A program made the position numbers and the translations under genes. Source: Methanotrichaceae archaeon (GTDB taxonomy: Archaea; Halobacteriota; Methanosarcinia; Methanotrichales; Methanotrichaceae). From it: a stretch of 15,838 bases of DNA. Position 1 is the first letter of the stretch. Each line of letters opens with the position of its first letter. Shown one piece after another: positions 1-6,950 of this stretch. A model generated the notes under the pieces. It did not search any database. It was not told where the DNA came from and was given only the letters and a program-made list of their open reading frames with translations. The DNA is taken from assembly GCA_013329455.1 (NCBI GenBank), contig DUKF01000003.1, forward strand, positions 1 to 15,838, read 5' to 3'.

Positions 1-1
1 G

Positions 2-391
2 AACGACCGTTTGAAGGAGATGAGAGACCGAATCCTCGACCGGTCCCTAGCCGAGATCTCCCAGACGACCCTCAACGGCCACAGGGAGAAGAGGACGCCC
101 CAGAACGCCAACGTCACCTTCCACCTCGTGGAAGGGGAGTCGATCACCCTCCACCTGGACATGAGGGGCTTTGCGGTGAGCACGGGCTCTGCCTGTTTCT
201 CCCGGTCGCTTGAGGCGAGCCACGTGATAGCGGGTATCGGGGGCGACCACGAGCGTGCCCACGGGTCGGTCAGGTTCACCCTGGGCAGGTACAATACCAT
301 GGAGGAGGCAGACGCCGTGGTCGACGCCATCTCCGAGGTGGTGGAGAACCTCCGGAAGATAAGCCCCCTGGGCAAAGGAGGATTGAAATGA
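2..391 (+). CDS. nifS: Cysteine desulfurase NifS/IscS, C-terminal part (5' truncated by window edge)
   Basis: C-terminal 129 residues of a pyridoxal-phosphate cysteine desulfurase, which removes sulfur from cysteine as a persulfide and passes it to the Fe-S scaffold. The frame is open from base 2 with no start, so the gene begins upstream of the window; the TTG at 11 is internal. The diagnostic loop STGSACFSRS holds the catalytic cysteine that carries the persulfide, and it is followed by SHVIAGIGG and by a RFTLGRYNTMEEAD segment, both typical of the end of this family. The stop overlaps the ATG of the IscU-type scaffold gene (ATGA at 388-391), so donor and scaffold are translationally coupled. 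The family is certain. Whether the enzyme is better called NifS or IscS cannot be decided from this end alone. Confidence 0.93.
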   Translation, partial: NDRLKEMRDRILDRSLAEISQTTLNGHREKRTPQNANVTFHLVEGESITLHLDMRGFAVSTGSACFSRSLEASHVIAGIGGDHERAHGSVRFTLGRYNTMEEADAVVDAISEVVENLRKISPLGKGGLK

Positions 392-1026
392 GCAAGTTTC
401 CTTACAGCGACCTGGTTTTGGAGCACTTCAAGCACCCCCGGAACGTCGGCGAGATCGAAGACCCCGACGGCAAGGCGATGGAGGGAAGCCCCGCCTGCGG
501 CGACATGGTATCGGTCCACATCAAGGTGGACGACGATACAAAAACGATCACGGACATAAAGTTCCAGTCTTACGGCTGCGCCTCCAACATCGCCACCGGC
601 TCGATCATCACCGAGCTTGCCAAGGGAAAGACCCTGGATGAGGCGAAAAAGATCAGCTGGAAACAAGCCTCAGAGGCCCTGGGGGGCCTTCCTCCGATCA
701 AGGCCCACTGCTCGGTCCTGGCCGTGGAGGGGCTCAGGTCCGCCATCAGGGATTATGAGGAGAGGCACGGCCTCGTCGCCGAGAAGGTCACGACGACCCG
801 GGAAGTGGTGGAAAAGCGGCTGAAGAAGGTGATGAATCCGCTCTCCGGCCTCGACCTGGTCAGGACGAAGCTCGTCGAGGAGATCGAGGTGAAGGAAGGA
901 AAAGTGAAGGTCGTGATCGACCTTCCGCCGGGCCACCAGTTCGCAAACGCCATCAGGGAAGAGGTAGTTGAGAAAATAGAGCCGCTCTGGGACGTCGAAG
1001 AGGTCGAAGTCGTCTTCACGGAATAG
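388..1026 (+). CDS. iscU: IscU/NifU-type Fe-S scaffold fused to a C-terminal DUF59/MIP18-like domain
   Basis: Scaffold on which Fe-S clusters are built from sulfur supplied by the upstream desulfurase. Residues 1-125 form the IscU domain with the three ligand cysteines C37 (SPACGD, including D39), C64 (YGCAS) and C108 (AHCSVLA). After a charged linker (about 126-145), residues 146-212 read like a DUF59/MIP18 (PaaD/SufT-type) domain: MNPLSGLDLV, an alternating EVKEGKVKVVIDL strand pair, then an amphipathic helix and a final VEEVEVVF strand. The usual CP motif of DUF59 is replaced by PPGH, so this domain has no cysteine. Plain IscU is about 125-150 residues, and classic long NifU proteins instead end in a CxxC NfuA-like domain. 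The start has a strong Shine-Dalgarno AAAGGAGG at 374-381. The IscU call is certain; the C-terminal domain is assigned by pattern. Confidence 0.92.
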   Translation: MSKFPYSDLVLEHFKHPRNVGEIEDPDGKAMEGSPACGDMVSVHIKVDDDTKTITDIKFQSYGCASNIATGSIITELAKGKTLDEAKKISWKQASEALGGLPPIKAHCSVLAVEGLRSAIRDYEERHGLVAEKVTTTREVVEKRLKKVMNPLSGLDLVRTKLVEEIEVKEGKVKVVIDLPPGHQFANAIREEVVEKIEPLWDVEEVEVVFTE

Positions 1027-1052
1027 ATGCGGTATGGACGGTGTGAGATAGG

Positions 1053-1061
1053 TATATCTAA
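1053..1061 (+). promoter_or_regulatory. Candidate TATA box for the 1086 gene
   Basis: TATATCTAA lies in a short AT-rich island between two GC-rich genes. Its centre is about 29 bases before the ATG at 1086, and archaeal transcription usually starts about 25-27 bases after the box centre. That predicts a leaderless or nearly leaderless transcript, in keeping with the lack of a good Shine-Dalgarno sequence there. Pattern-based inference. Confidence 0.45.
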
Positions 1062-1085
1062 ACCGGCCTCGGTGAAACTTGAGCG

Positions 1086-1934
1086 ATGAAGATCGATCTC
1101 GATCAGATACTTTCTCTCGCAGGCGACCTGGAGCAAGAGGACTCAAGAAAGAGGTTTCAGAGCTTTTTGGTCGAGTCGGCAAAAGACGATGACTCGATCA
1201 GGGAGATGGCGGCCCAGGCCCAAAATAGGCCTGACCTGCAGCACTGCCTCGCCCTCCAGGATCTCGTCTGGAGCCTTGGGGCCCCCCTGGGCTTTGAGCC
1301 GAGCCTCCAGTTCGGTGGCCTCTGGAAGTCACCCTCGGGGGTCCACTTTCTTCTGGAGATGGTGGCCGAGGAGCAGTCTCTGAACCTAGGTGCCCTCGTC
1401 GGTAGGGTGGAAAGCCTCGTTTCAATCTCCGCCGCCGCAACGCAGGACGAAGGGGTTGGAGAGGCAGAGGTCGCGGAAAAAGGTGAGAAGGGGGTTGAGG
1501 AGAGAGAAGTGGGGGAGTTGGAGGATGAGGAGCTGAGCGCCCTCGGCCTTCTCGTTGTCCAGGATTCAGAAATCCTCCGCGTCGAGGACGCCATCATCGA
1601 AGGGGACGAGGAGGGGCAGGTTCGGACGATCTCGATCTCCGCGCTCCTCTCCCTGGCCAGGATCGTGAAGGATTACCACCTTATCCACGAAGACGTTCTC
1701 CTACTCCTTCTCACCTCGGGCCCCTCCGTCGACCCCATCATCGACCTCATCTCCCGCGTCATATCCCAGTGCGAGGCCGAGACCCCGACCTTGGAGGAGA
1801 TCGCACAGATCCTGGGACCTCTCGGACGGGGCAGCGAGAGCACGCCCGAGGAAGCGCTCCAGGATATGATCGACCAGAGCCAGTATTACGCCTTCGGGAA
1901 CCGGGGTGCGGGCCGCAGGCAGATGAAGCTCTGA
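1086..1934 (+). CDS. Hypothetical protein with acidic linker, function unknown
   Basis: I do not recognise this 282-residue protein. It has three parts. An N-terminal region (1-113) is helical, then passes through LGFEPSLQF, WKSPSGVHFLLEMV and a final helix LGALVGRVESLV. A low-complexity, strongly acidic linker (about 114-150) is rich in E, G and V. A hydrophobic, largely helical C-terminal region (151-282) contains DVLLLLLTSG and ends in a basic GRRQMKL tail. There is no signal peptide and no membrane helix. The strand-turn-strand around WKSPSGVHFLLEMV loosely resembles the core of PD-(D/E)XK nuclease-like folds, but there is no proper catalytic triad, so I give no function. Codon use matches its neighbours. 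It lies 59 bases after iscU with its own TATA-like box, so it is probably a separate transcription unit. Confidence 0.75.
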   Translation: MKIDLDQILSLAGDLEQEDSRKRFQSFLVESAKDDDSIREMAAQAQNRPDLQHCLALQDLVWSLGAPLGFEPSLQFGGLWKSPSGVHFLLEMVAEEQSLNLGALVGRVESLVSISAAATQDEGVGEAEVAEKGEKGVEEREVGELEDEELSALGLLVVQDSEILRVEDAIIEGDEEGQVRTISISALLSLARIVKDYHLIHEDVLLLLLTSGPSVDPIIDLISRVISQCEAETPTLEEIAQILGPLGRGSESTPEEALQDMIDQSQYYAFGNRGAGRRQMKL

Positions 1935-1936
1935 GG

Positions 1937-1947
1937 CTCTTTTTAAT
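1937..1947 (+). terminator. Possible oligo-T terminator after the 1086 gene
   Basis: The pyrimidine-rich stretch CTCTTTTTAAT follows the stop codon at 1932-1934 directly. Archaeal transcription can end at such T-runs without a hairpin. Short and unproven. Confidence 0.3.
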
Positions 1948-2115
1948 CAACGAAAGAATTTTCTTCGGCGATAGGGGGGCCGGGCGGCGCGGAAAATTGG
2001 AAGGGCTGAAACGGGAACGGATCGCATCTTTTGGCAACTTGGCCGTTACGTATCCTGGCGAATTTTGTGACGTTCGTCCCTCCCAAAATCCAAACTCCAA
2101 AAAGAACCTCGCCGA

Positions 2116-2127
2116 AAATTTTTTATC
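2116..2127 (+). promoter_or_regulatory. Candidate TATA region for the TPR gene
   Basis: AAATTTTTTATC sits about 37 bases upstream of the ATG at 2159 in the last AT-rich stretch of a 224-base gap. A box here predicts a start near 2148 and a leader of about 10 bases. A second match, GGTATAAATG at 2137-2146, is too close to the ATG to serve it. Confidence 0.4.
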
Positions 2128-2158
2128 GCATTGAAGGTATAAATGGCAACTGAATTGA

Positions 2159-3179
2159 ATGATATCAAAACTCCTCTCGGCAATCTCGATTTGTATAATT
2201 TGCATATCCCTCACACTTCAGGCGGCTGCGATCGATCCGGCTCTCGAAGGATCCGATCCGGCGGACGCCGTCGATCTGAACAACAGGGGCCTGGCCCTCT
2301 ACGCTTCGGGCGACCTCGTAGAGGCAAAGAGGTGCTTTGAGGGGGCGCTAGAGATCGCCGAGAGGGCTTACGGCCCCGACCATCCCAACGTCGCCACCGT
2401 CGTCAACAACCTTGGCCTCGCCCTGCGAGATTCGGGCAATGCGACGGGCGCCAAGGCCTGCTTCGAGAGGGCCCTTGATATCGGCGAGAGGGCATACGGC
2501 CCCGACCACCCGATGGTGGCAACTTACCTAAACAACCTCGGCCTCGTACTCCGGGACCAGGGTAACCTCGCGGGCGCCAAAAGCTGTTTTGAAAGGGCAA
2601 TCGAGATCGACGAAAGGGCTTACGGCCCAGACCACCCCAACGTCGCCATAAACGTCAACAATCTCGGCCTCGTCCTTCAGGAAATGGGAGACCTTCCAGG
2701 CGCCAAGGCCTGCTTTGAGAGCGCGCTTGAGATAGACGAGCAGGCTTACGGCCCAGGCCACCCTAACGTCGCCACTGACGTCAACAACCTCGGCGGGGTT
2801 CTGTGGGACCTGGGAGACCTTTCGGGCTCAAAAGCTTGCTTCGAGAGGGCTCTCAGCATCGGCGAAGGGGCCTACGGCCCAGACCACCCGATGGTGGCCA
2901 CCACCGTCAACAATCTGGGCTGGGTCCTTCTGGGAGATGGGAGACCTTCCGGGCGCCAAAGCCTGCTTCGAGCTGGCCCTCGACATCGGCGAGGGGACAT
3001 ATGGCCCAGATCATCCCATGGTGGCAACTTACTCCGACAACCTCAACCTCGTCCTCTGGGAGATGAGAAATAAAGAGATCGCCGAATTGTGCTTGGAGGA
3101 AAACTCGACAACCTGCGGAGACGCTCCAGGAGAGATCCTGCCCTTGAATCGCCCTCGGACCGCTCCGGATCACTCTTAG
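2159..3179 (+). pseudogene. Secreted TPR-repeat protein (kinesin-light-chain type), frameshifted in repeat 6
   Basis: Predicted exported scaffold or protein-binding protein. Residues 1-24 are a signal peptide: a short basic start, the hydrophobic core LLSAISICIICISLTL, and an AAA cleavage site. From residue 39 there are six 42-residue repeats of the TPR_12 type (starting near 39, 81, 123, 165, 207 and 249) sharing the pattern NNLGLVL, GAKACFERAL and AYGPDHPxVAT. In repeat 6 the reading frame changes: the first frame runs on without repeat pattern to a stop at 3071-3073, while the frame entered near 2933-2937 continues the repeat perfectly (GAKACFELALDIGE, YGPDHPMVATY) to a stop at 3177-3179. 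Removing one G from GGG at 2932-2934 restores one 339-residue protein. This could be a real mutation, an assembly error or slippage. The short first-frame product would keep five intact repeats. Confidence 0.8.
2273..3028 (+). repeat. Six tandem 126-bp TPR-coding repeats
   Basis: The TPR units are also recognisable DNA repeats of period 126 bp, spanning 2273 to about 3028. The segments coding AYGPDHPxVAT (ggccc-gaccacc-) and ERAL recur almost word for word. The last unit contains the single-base frameshift. Such an array can gain or lose units by recombination. Confidence 0.75.
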
Positions 3180-3400
3180 ACCGCTTTCAGACGGTGCCAC
3201 TCAGATCGCACTCAAATCGCTTTAATGTGAAACGATCCCCAGGCCACAGGCCCATTTGTCGCTTCTGGTCATCGGTCCTGCTCGCCCAAAGGAGACATGA
3301 CTGAGAAAATTATTTATTTCATGACGTTGTTAATTAAAATAAAGATTAATTAAATAGCGCTGATTAATAATTTTTTCCGAACCACAGGAGTCAATGCCCC
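3180..3400. other. Intergenic region with AT-rich promoter tract
   Basis: This 221-base gap has two parts. Bases 3180-3300 are ordinary mid-GC sequence in which I see nothing convincing. Bases 3301-3377 are very AT-rich and contain two exact TTAATTAA palindromes (3330-3337 and 3346-3353) and a related GATTAATAA at 3362-3370. The AT-rich part probably holds the promoter, and perhaps an operator, for the CoA-binding protein gene at 3401. Confidence 0.5.
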
Positions 3401-3823
3401 ATGCCAATCATAGAAGACTATGAAAAGCTGAGAGAGATCCTGAAAAAGAGCAGAACCGTCGCCGTCGTCGGGATATCCCCCAACGAATACAGGCCGAGCT
3501 ACTTCGTCTCGAAGGTGGTGAAAAGATTCGGCTTCAGGATGTACTTCGTAAATCCCGAGTACAAGGGAGAGGAGATTCTGGGGGAAAAGGTCCTCGGATC
3601 CCTAAAGGAAGTTCCTGAAAAAATCGACATCCTGGACGTCTTCAGGCGGCCCGAGGCGATTCCCGCCCTCGCCGATGAGGCCCGAAAGCTGGGCTTTGAG
3701 ACCTTCTGGCTCCAGCCTGGGACCGAGAACTGGGAGGTGATCGAGGCCCTGGACCGGGAGGGGAAGACGGTGGTCCCGGGACTCTGCATCAAGACCTGCT
3801 GCCATCTCCTGCTCCGAGATTGA
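3401..3823 (+). CDS. CoA-binding domain protein (YccU/PF13380 type)
   Basis: A 140-residue single-domain protein with a Rossmann-like fold related to the CoA-binding domain of succinyl-CoA synthetase alpha. The pattern is typical: VAVVGIS at 20-26 (the nucleotide-binding turn), PSYFVSKVV, FVNPEY at 49-54, DVFRRPE at 79-85, WLQPG at 103-107, and a C-terminal GLCIKTCCHLL in place of the more common CIKIEH-like ending. The substrate is unknown for the whole family, and CoA binding is assumed from homology. The ATG is preceded by AGGAG at 3386-3390 (10-base spacer). The DJ-1/PfpI gene follows after 40 bases on the same strand and may be co-transcribed, with its own Shine-Dalgarno site. No membrane or export signal. 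The extra cysteines near the end (C129, C133, C134) are unusual and could bind metal or be redox active, which is speculation. Confidence 0.9.
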   Translation: MPIIEDYEKLREILKKSRTVAVVGISPNEYRPSYFVSKVVKRFGFRMYFVNPEYKGEEILGEKVLGSLKEVPEKIDILDVFRRPEAIPALADEARKLGFETFWLQPGTENWEVIEALDREGKTVVPGLCIKTCCHLLLRD

Positions 3824-3863
3824 TAGAGAATGATTTGGAACGGAAAGAAGAGGTGGCAAAGAT

Positions 3864-4391
3864 ATGGAACTTAAGGGAAAGAAAGTCGCGTTGCTGGTGG
3901 CAAGGGATTATGAGGACCCCGAGTTCTGGTACCCCTACTACAGGATGATGGAGGCAGGGGCCGAGGTGGCCGTCGTCGGGACTGCAAACGGCGACGAGGT
4001 CGTGGCAAGCAAGCACGGCTACCCAGCCGAGATCGATCTTCGAGCAGACGAGGCCCTCGAAGAGGCTGAAGAGTTCGACGGCGTGATTGTTCCCGGAGGC
4101 TGGGCCCCCGACAGGCTCCGAAGGTGCGAGAAGACCCTAGAGCTTGTGAGAACCCTATTCTACGACGGAAAGAATGTGGCCGCCATCTGTCACGGAGCCC
4201 AGGTCCTGATCTCCGCCGATGTCGTCCGGGGAAAGAGGATGACCTCGGCCCCGGCGATCAAAGACGATATGAGAAACGCGGGAGCGGTCTGGATCAACGA
4301 GGAAGTCGTCGTTGACGGAAATATGATATCATCGAGATCGCCCCGGGACCTTCCAGCCTTCTGCAGGGAGATCATCAAAGCGATGAGATGA
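3864..4391 (+). CDS. DJ-1/PfpI family protein (glutamine amidotransferase-like)
   Basis: A 175-residue protein of the DJ-1/PfpI superfamily. Members include proteases, deglycase or glyoxalase-like enzymes and chaperones acting on damaged proteins. The nucleophile elbow AAICHGAQVL puts the reactive cysteine at C109, followed by H110. The acidic residue that activates it is E20 in DPEFWYP. The glycine-rich VIVPGGWAPD at 74-83 is the family's substrate-pocket loop. Length matches PfpI-type proteins (about 165-180). The ATG has a clear Shine-Dalgarno AGGTGG at 3851-3856. It follows the CoA-binding protein by 40 bases, so the two may form a small stress or metabolite-repair unit, but nothing in the sequence proves that. 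The exact activity cannot be told from sequence. Confidence 0.92.
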   Translation: MELKGKKVALLVARDYEDPEFWYPYYRMMEAGAEVAVVGTANGDEVVASKHGYPAEIDLRADEALEEAEEFDGVIVPGGWAPDRLRRCEKTLELVRTLFYDGKNVAAICHGAQVLISADVVRGKRMTSAPAIKDDMRNAGAVWINEEVVVDGNMISSRSPRDLPAFCREIIKAMR

Positions 4392-4562
4392 AGAGCGAAA
4401 AAGGGCAACGGAATCTAAGAGAATGAGCAGGTGGGAGATGGATTGGGTAAGAGGGCGGGTGATTCATCGGGGACGAGAACCCGGTCGCCCAGTCCATCGA
4501 TGCCCCTTGGCTTTGGCAGCTTTCAATCAACAGACGCACACCCCGCCGCCACAGTACTCGAC
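4392..4562. other. Non-coding stretch downstream of the PfpI gene
   Basis: Between the PfpI stop and the dehydrogenase fragment I see no convincing gene, RNA or repeat. Open frames here overlap the decayed fragment and have no family pattern or ribosome binding site. It may be further eroded coding sequence. Confidence 0.4.
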
Positions 4563-4706
4563 CTAAGCCACGATTTTCTTCATGGCGGGACCGGCAAGAG
4601 GATCGTAAGCCACAACCTTCGCCCCCCCTCTTCAGCTCCAGGATCAAGGCTCCTACCTCTGCTCCCAGAGGTCATCGGCATCTTTCTTGAAGGCGAGCCC
4701 CAAGAC
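4563..4706 (-). pseudogene. Decayed C-terminal fragment of a UDP-sugar (UDP-glucose/ManNAc-type) dehydrogenase
   Basis: Read on the minus strand from 4706, the sequence gives VLGLAFKKDADDLWEQR and then a stop. A second frame gives LILELKRGG (about 4657-4625). A third, starting within the poly-G tract near 4621, gives KVVAYDPLAGPAMKKIVA and a stop at 4563-4565. In order these match the start of the C-terminal domain of UDP-glucose/GDP-mannose dehydrogenases: the G-LAFK-x-DTDD-RES loop, a helix, then the V-AYDP strand. At least two frameshifts and an in-frame stop show it is not functional. The rest of the enzyme, before and after, is absent. It lies 48 bases beyond the stop of aglB on the same strand. 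Uronic acids made by such dehydrogenases are common in archaeal N-glycans, so it may be the relic of a glycosylation gene. The family match is my reading of a short, broken segment. Confidence 0.6.
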
Positions 4707-4754
4707 CTGTCAAACTTACACCCCAGCCCAATACTATAAAATTCGTTCAAAAGG

Positions 4755-6950
4755 TCAGAAGTTTACCTCGACGACACTCCCCTGGAGGACGTCTTCCTCG
4801 CTCACATCGACGTTCCTTGATTCCCCTCCAACGAAATCCTCCACCGGTCCCACGAGGTAGGGGCCGATCGAATGAGTTTCGCGCCCGCCATCGGTCGAAT
4901 AGGGGACGGTGACCTCATAACGGCCATCCACCGGTATTGCCGAGTTGAAGTACTGGAACTTTCTCCCCTGGTTTGTGGTCATCTCCAAGATCACACCTAT
5001 AGGCTTTTCGTAGGGCGTTATGCCTGTGATCTTTGCACCCTCGACCCGTTCGAAAACCTTGACCTTGCTCGTCGGAAACTTGAGGCCCGCAGAAGTCTTC
5101 GACTCGTAGACAAGGCGGAAGTGACCCAGATTCGTGCAGTCGAGGAGGTGAAGCTTGGCCAGGATGGTTCCCAGAAACCTCTTGGAGTGCTCGAAGGTAA
5201 CGAGATCCGAATCAGAGGATATTATAATGTAACTTTTGGGATCTTCGTCGATCCATCGAACGATGGCCGGGAGCTTTCTGTAGATCGTCTTCTCGTCGGT
5301 TACCACATATCTGGCATCCCTCGCTCTTGTTATGGCCAGGGCCTTCTCTTCGCTATCCGAAAGGAAGAAACTGGCAGCGTCTGTTGCGCCAGCCTGGAAG
5401 TTATTTGCCACCACCGGCCTTCTCGACTGGTAAAGGATCCAGTTGCCGTAATCCCACCAGCTCAAAACGCCGTACTCCCCCGCCCGGACGGGCCGCTCGA
5501 ACCCCTCCGTAACGGGCGTATTCTCTTCCAGCCAATCTAGAGTTTCGAGCCAGTCTCCGGCGACCTCCGGCTGATCATCGACGACCTCCATCAGTCCGAC
5601 GACGTTTGGAAGGAGGAGTATCGCCAGAAGGACGAGAGAGAGGGGCTTGACAGCCGCAGGATCTACCTTTTGCGAAGCTCTCACTCGGTCAGCTGCCCAA
5701 AAGAAGAGAAATGCGACCAATACCGACCCTGTAACGGAGAAGAGGTACAAAAACCGGGCCTGAAAAACCGTCAAAACGAGGGTGAAGACCACCCAGACGA
5801 GAAAAAGAACCTGATCTTTGGGAAGACGAGAACGCCATGTATACCGAATCATGACTCCAAGCCCGAGGAGGGAGAAAGCCAGACCCAGACCTGGAAGGGA
5901 GACAAGATCGAAGACCTCATAGATAGGCGTGGCCTCCACAATGCTCTCCCTTGCAATACCGCCCCCGAAAAAGTAACGAAGCCCCTCCGTGAATAGCGAA
6001 TGGATCTCCCGTGTAGTACCTGAGGCGTAGCTCAAGATCATGGCGAGATAGCCCAAGATCGCGACTGCAGGTATGAAAGCTGGCCATGGCACCTTCTTTG
6101 CGACGAAGAGGCGCGAAAGGACGCACAGAAATGCCAAAGCCGCCAGAGCCCCGAGAGCTCCAAAAAAGGAAGGAATAAGCCACGCCTCGCCCCAGAAAGG
6201 TAGCAAAAGGAAGAGAGCAATCCCGAAGGCACCCATCAACGGGACTACCGTCTCTGTCGAGGAGGTTCCCTCTCGCAAATCTAGGTCAACCTGTATCATC
6301 GCGTAGATCAGGAGCGCAACCATGTAAATCGGTGCGCCGAGCCAGGTATAGGCAACGGCCGCGATCAAAACCCCTGCAGCAGCCCCAAACCAGAGCCTTC
6401 TGTCCCTTTCGGTCAAGGCGTACGCGAGGAGGAGTATCGCCCCCAACATGAGGAGCGACTCCAGAACATCGTGATCTGTGCATCCGAAATGGGTTCTTAC
6501 GATATGCGTTGGATTGACAGCCAGGAGGAAGGCCGAGAGGAGCGCCACCCTTTTCCCGAAGAGCTTTTTTGCCAAAAGGTAGAGGACCAGGATAGACCCC
6601 GCACCCAGGATCGGGGGTGCGAGGGCTCCTGTCATCTCGATGGCACGACCGCCACCTCCGAAAAGCAGGGAGACTCCCGCGACGACCTGGTCGAACAGGG
6701 GCGGCCATAAAAGCTCCAGACCCCAAGGATGATTGAGATAAGAGTCAAACCAGAGGGTGTGGGGAAAGTTCTCTGCGGTGTAGAAAATCCGTCGCATGTG
6801 ATAGAAGGAATCGTACCCGTAAAAGAGAACGTCCCCACCGACGACGGCGCTCCTCGCTGGAACCAGCCTCAGTAGAAGGCCCAGCAGGAAGGCACCCAGA
6901 ACTCCCAAAAGCTCGTACGACTTTCCTCGACCCATGAATTTTGACCTCAT
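4755..6950 (-). CDS. aglB: Archaeal oligosaccharyltransferase AglB (STT3 family)
   Basis: Membrane enzyme that transfers a lipid-linked glycan to asparagine in N-X-S/T sequons of exported proteins. This 731-residue protein has about a dozen N-terminal membrane helices (roughly residues 12-455) followed by an extracellular globular domain. Expected catalytic features are present: the first acidic motif in GYDSFYHMRR (D47), the second in TDHD (D159, D161) at the next external loop, the SVSE-like element ESIVEATP (E339), the signature WWDYG at 498-502, and a DxxK-like helix near 552-563. It is transcribed away from serB. The annotated ATG follows GGGAGG by only one base, an unusually short spacer; the next ATG is codon 6. 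Directly downstream lies a broken UDP-sugar dehydrogenase fragment, the only other glycan-related trace in the window. Confidence 0.96.
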   Translation of the reverse strand: MRSKFMGRGKSYELLGVLGAFLLGLLLRLVPARSAVVGGDVLFYGYDSFYHMRRIFYTAENFPHTLWFDSYLNHPWGLELLWPPLFDQVVAGVSLLFGGGGRAIEMTGALAPPILGAGSILVLYLLAKKLFGKRVALLSAFLLAVNPTHIVRTHFGCTDHDVLESLLMLGAILLLAYALTERDRRLWFGAAAGVLIAAVAYTWLGAPIYMVALLIYAMIQVDLDLREGTSSTETVVPLMGAFGIALFLLLPFWGEAWLIPSFFGALGALAALAFLCVLSRLFVAKKVPWPAFIPAVAILGYLAMILSYASGTTREIHSLFTEGLRYFFGGGIARESIVEATPIYEVFDLVSLPGLGLAFSLLGLGVMIRYTWRSRLPKDQVLFLVWVVFTLVLTVFQARFLYLFSVTGSVLVAFLFFWAADRVRASQKVDPAAVKPLSLVLLAILLLPNVVGLMEVVDDQPEVAGDWLETLDWLEENTPVTEGFERPVRAGEYGVLSWWDYGNWILYQSRRPVVANNFQAGATDAASFFLSDSEEKALAITRARDARYVVTDEKTIYRKLPAIVRWIDEDPKSYIIISSDSDLVTFEHSKRFLGTILAKLHLLDCTNLGHFRLVYESKTSAGLKFPTSKVKVFERVEGAKITGITPYEKPIGVILEMTTNQGRKFQYFNSAIPVDGRYEVTVPYSTDGGRETHSIGPYLVGPVEDFVGGESRNVDVSEEDVLQGSVVEVNF

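Noticed and set aside
2273..3028. Tandem repeat array considered as a CRISPR or minisatellite
   Set aside because: Units are 126 bp without spacers and encode TPR motifs in frame; it is a protein repeat.
3297..3353. 18-codon open frame starting at ATG 3297 after AAAGGAG, ending in the AT-rich tract
   Set aside because: The Shine-Dalgarno to ATG spacer is only about two bases, the peptide is simply AT-rich sequence, and it overlaps the likely promoter; a leader peptide is possible but unsupported.
4872..5540. 222-codon open frame on the plus strand inside aglB
   Set aside because: It is antisense to the conserved catalytic region of AglB, has no family pattern and no ribosome binding site; a shadow of GC-rich coding sequence.
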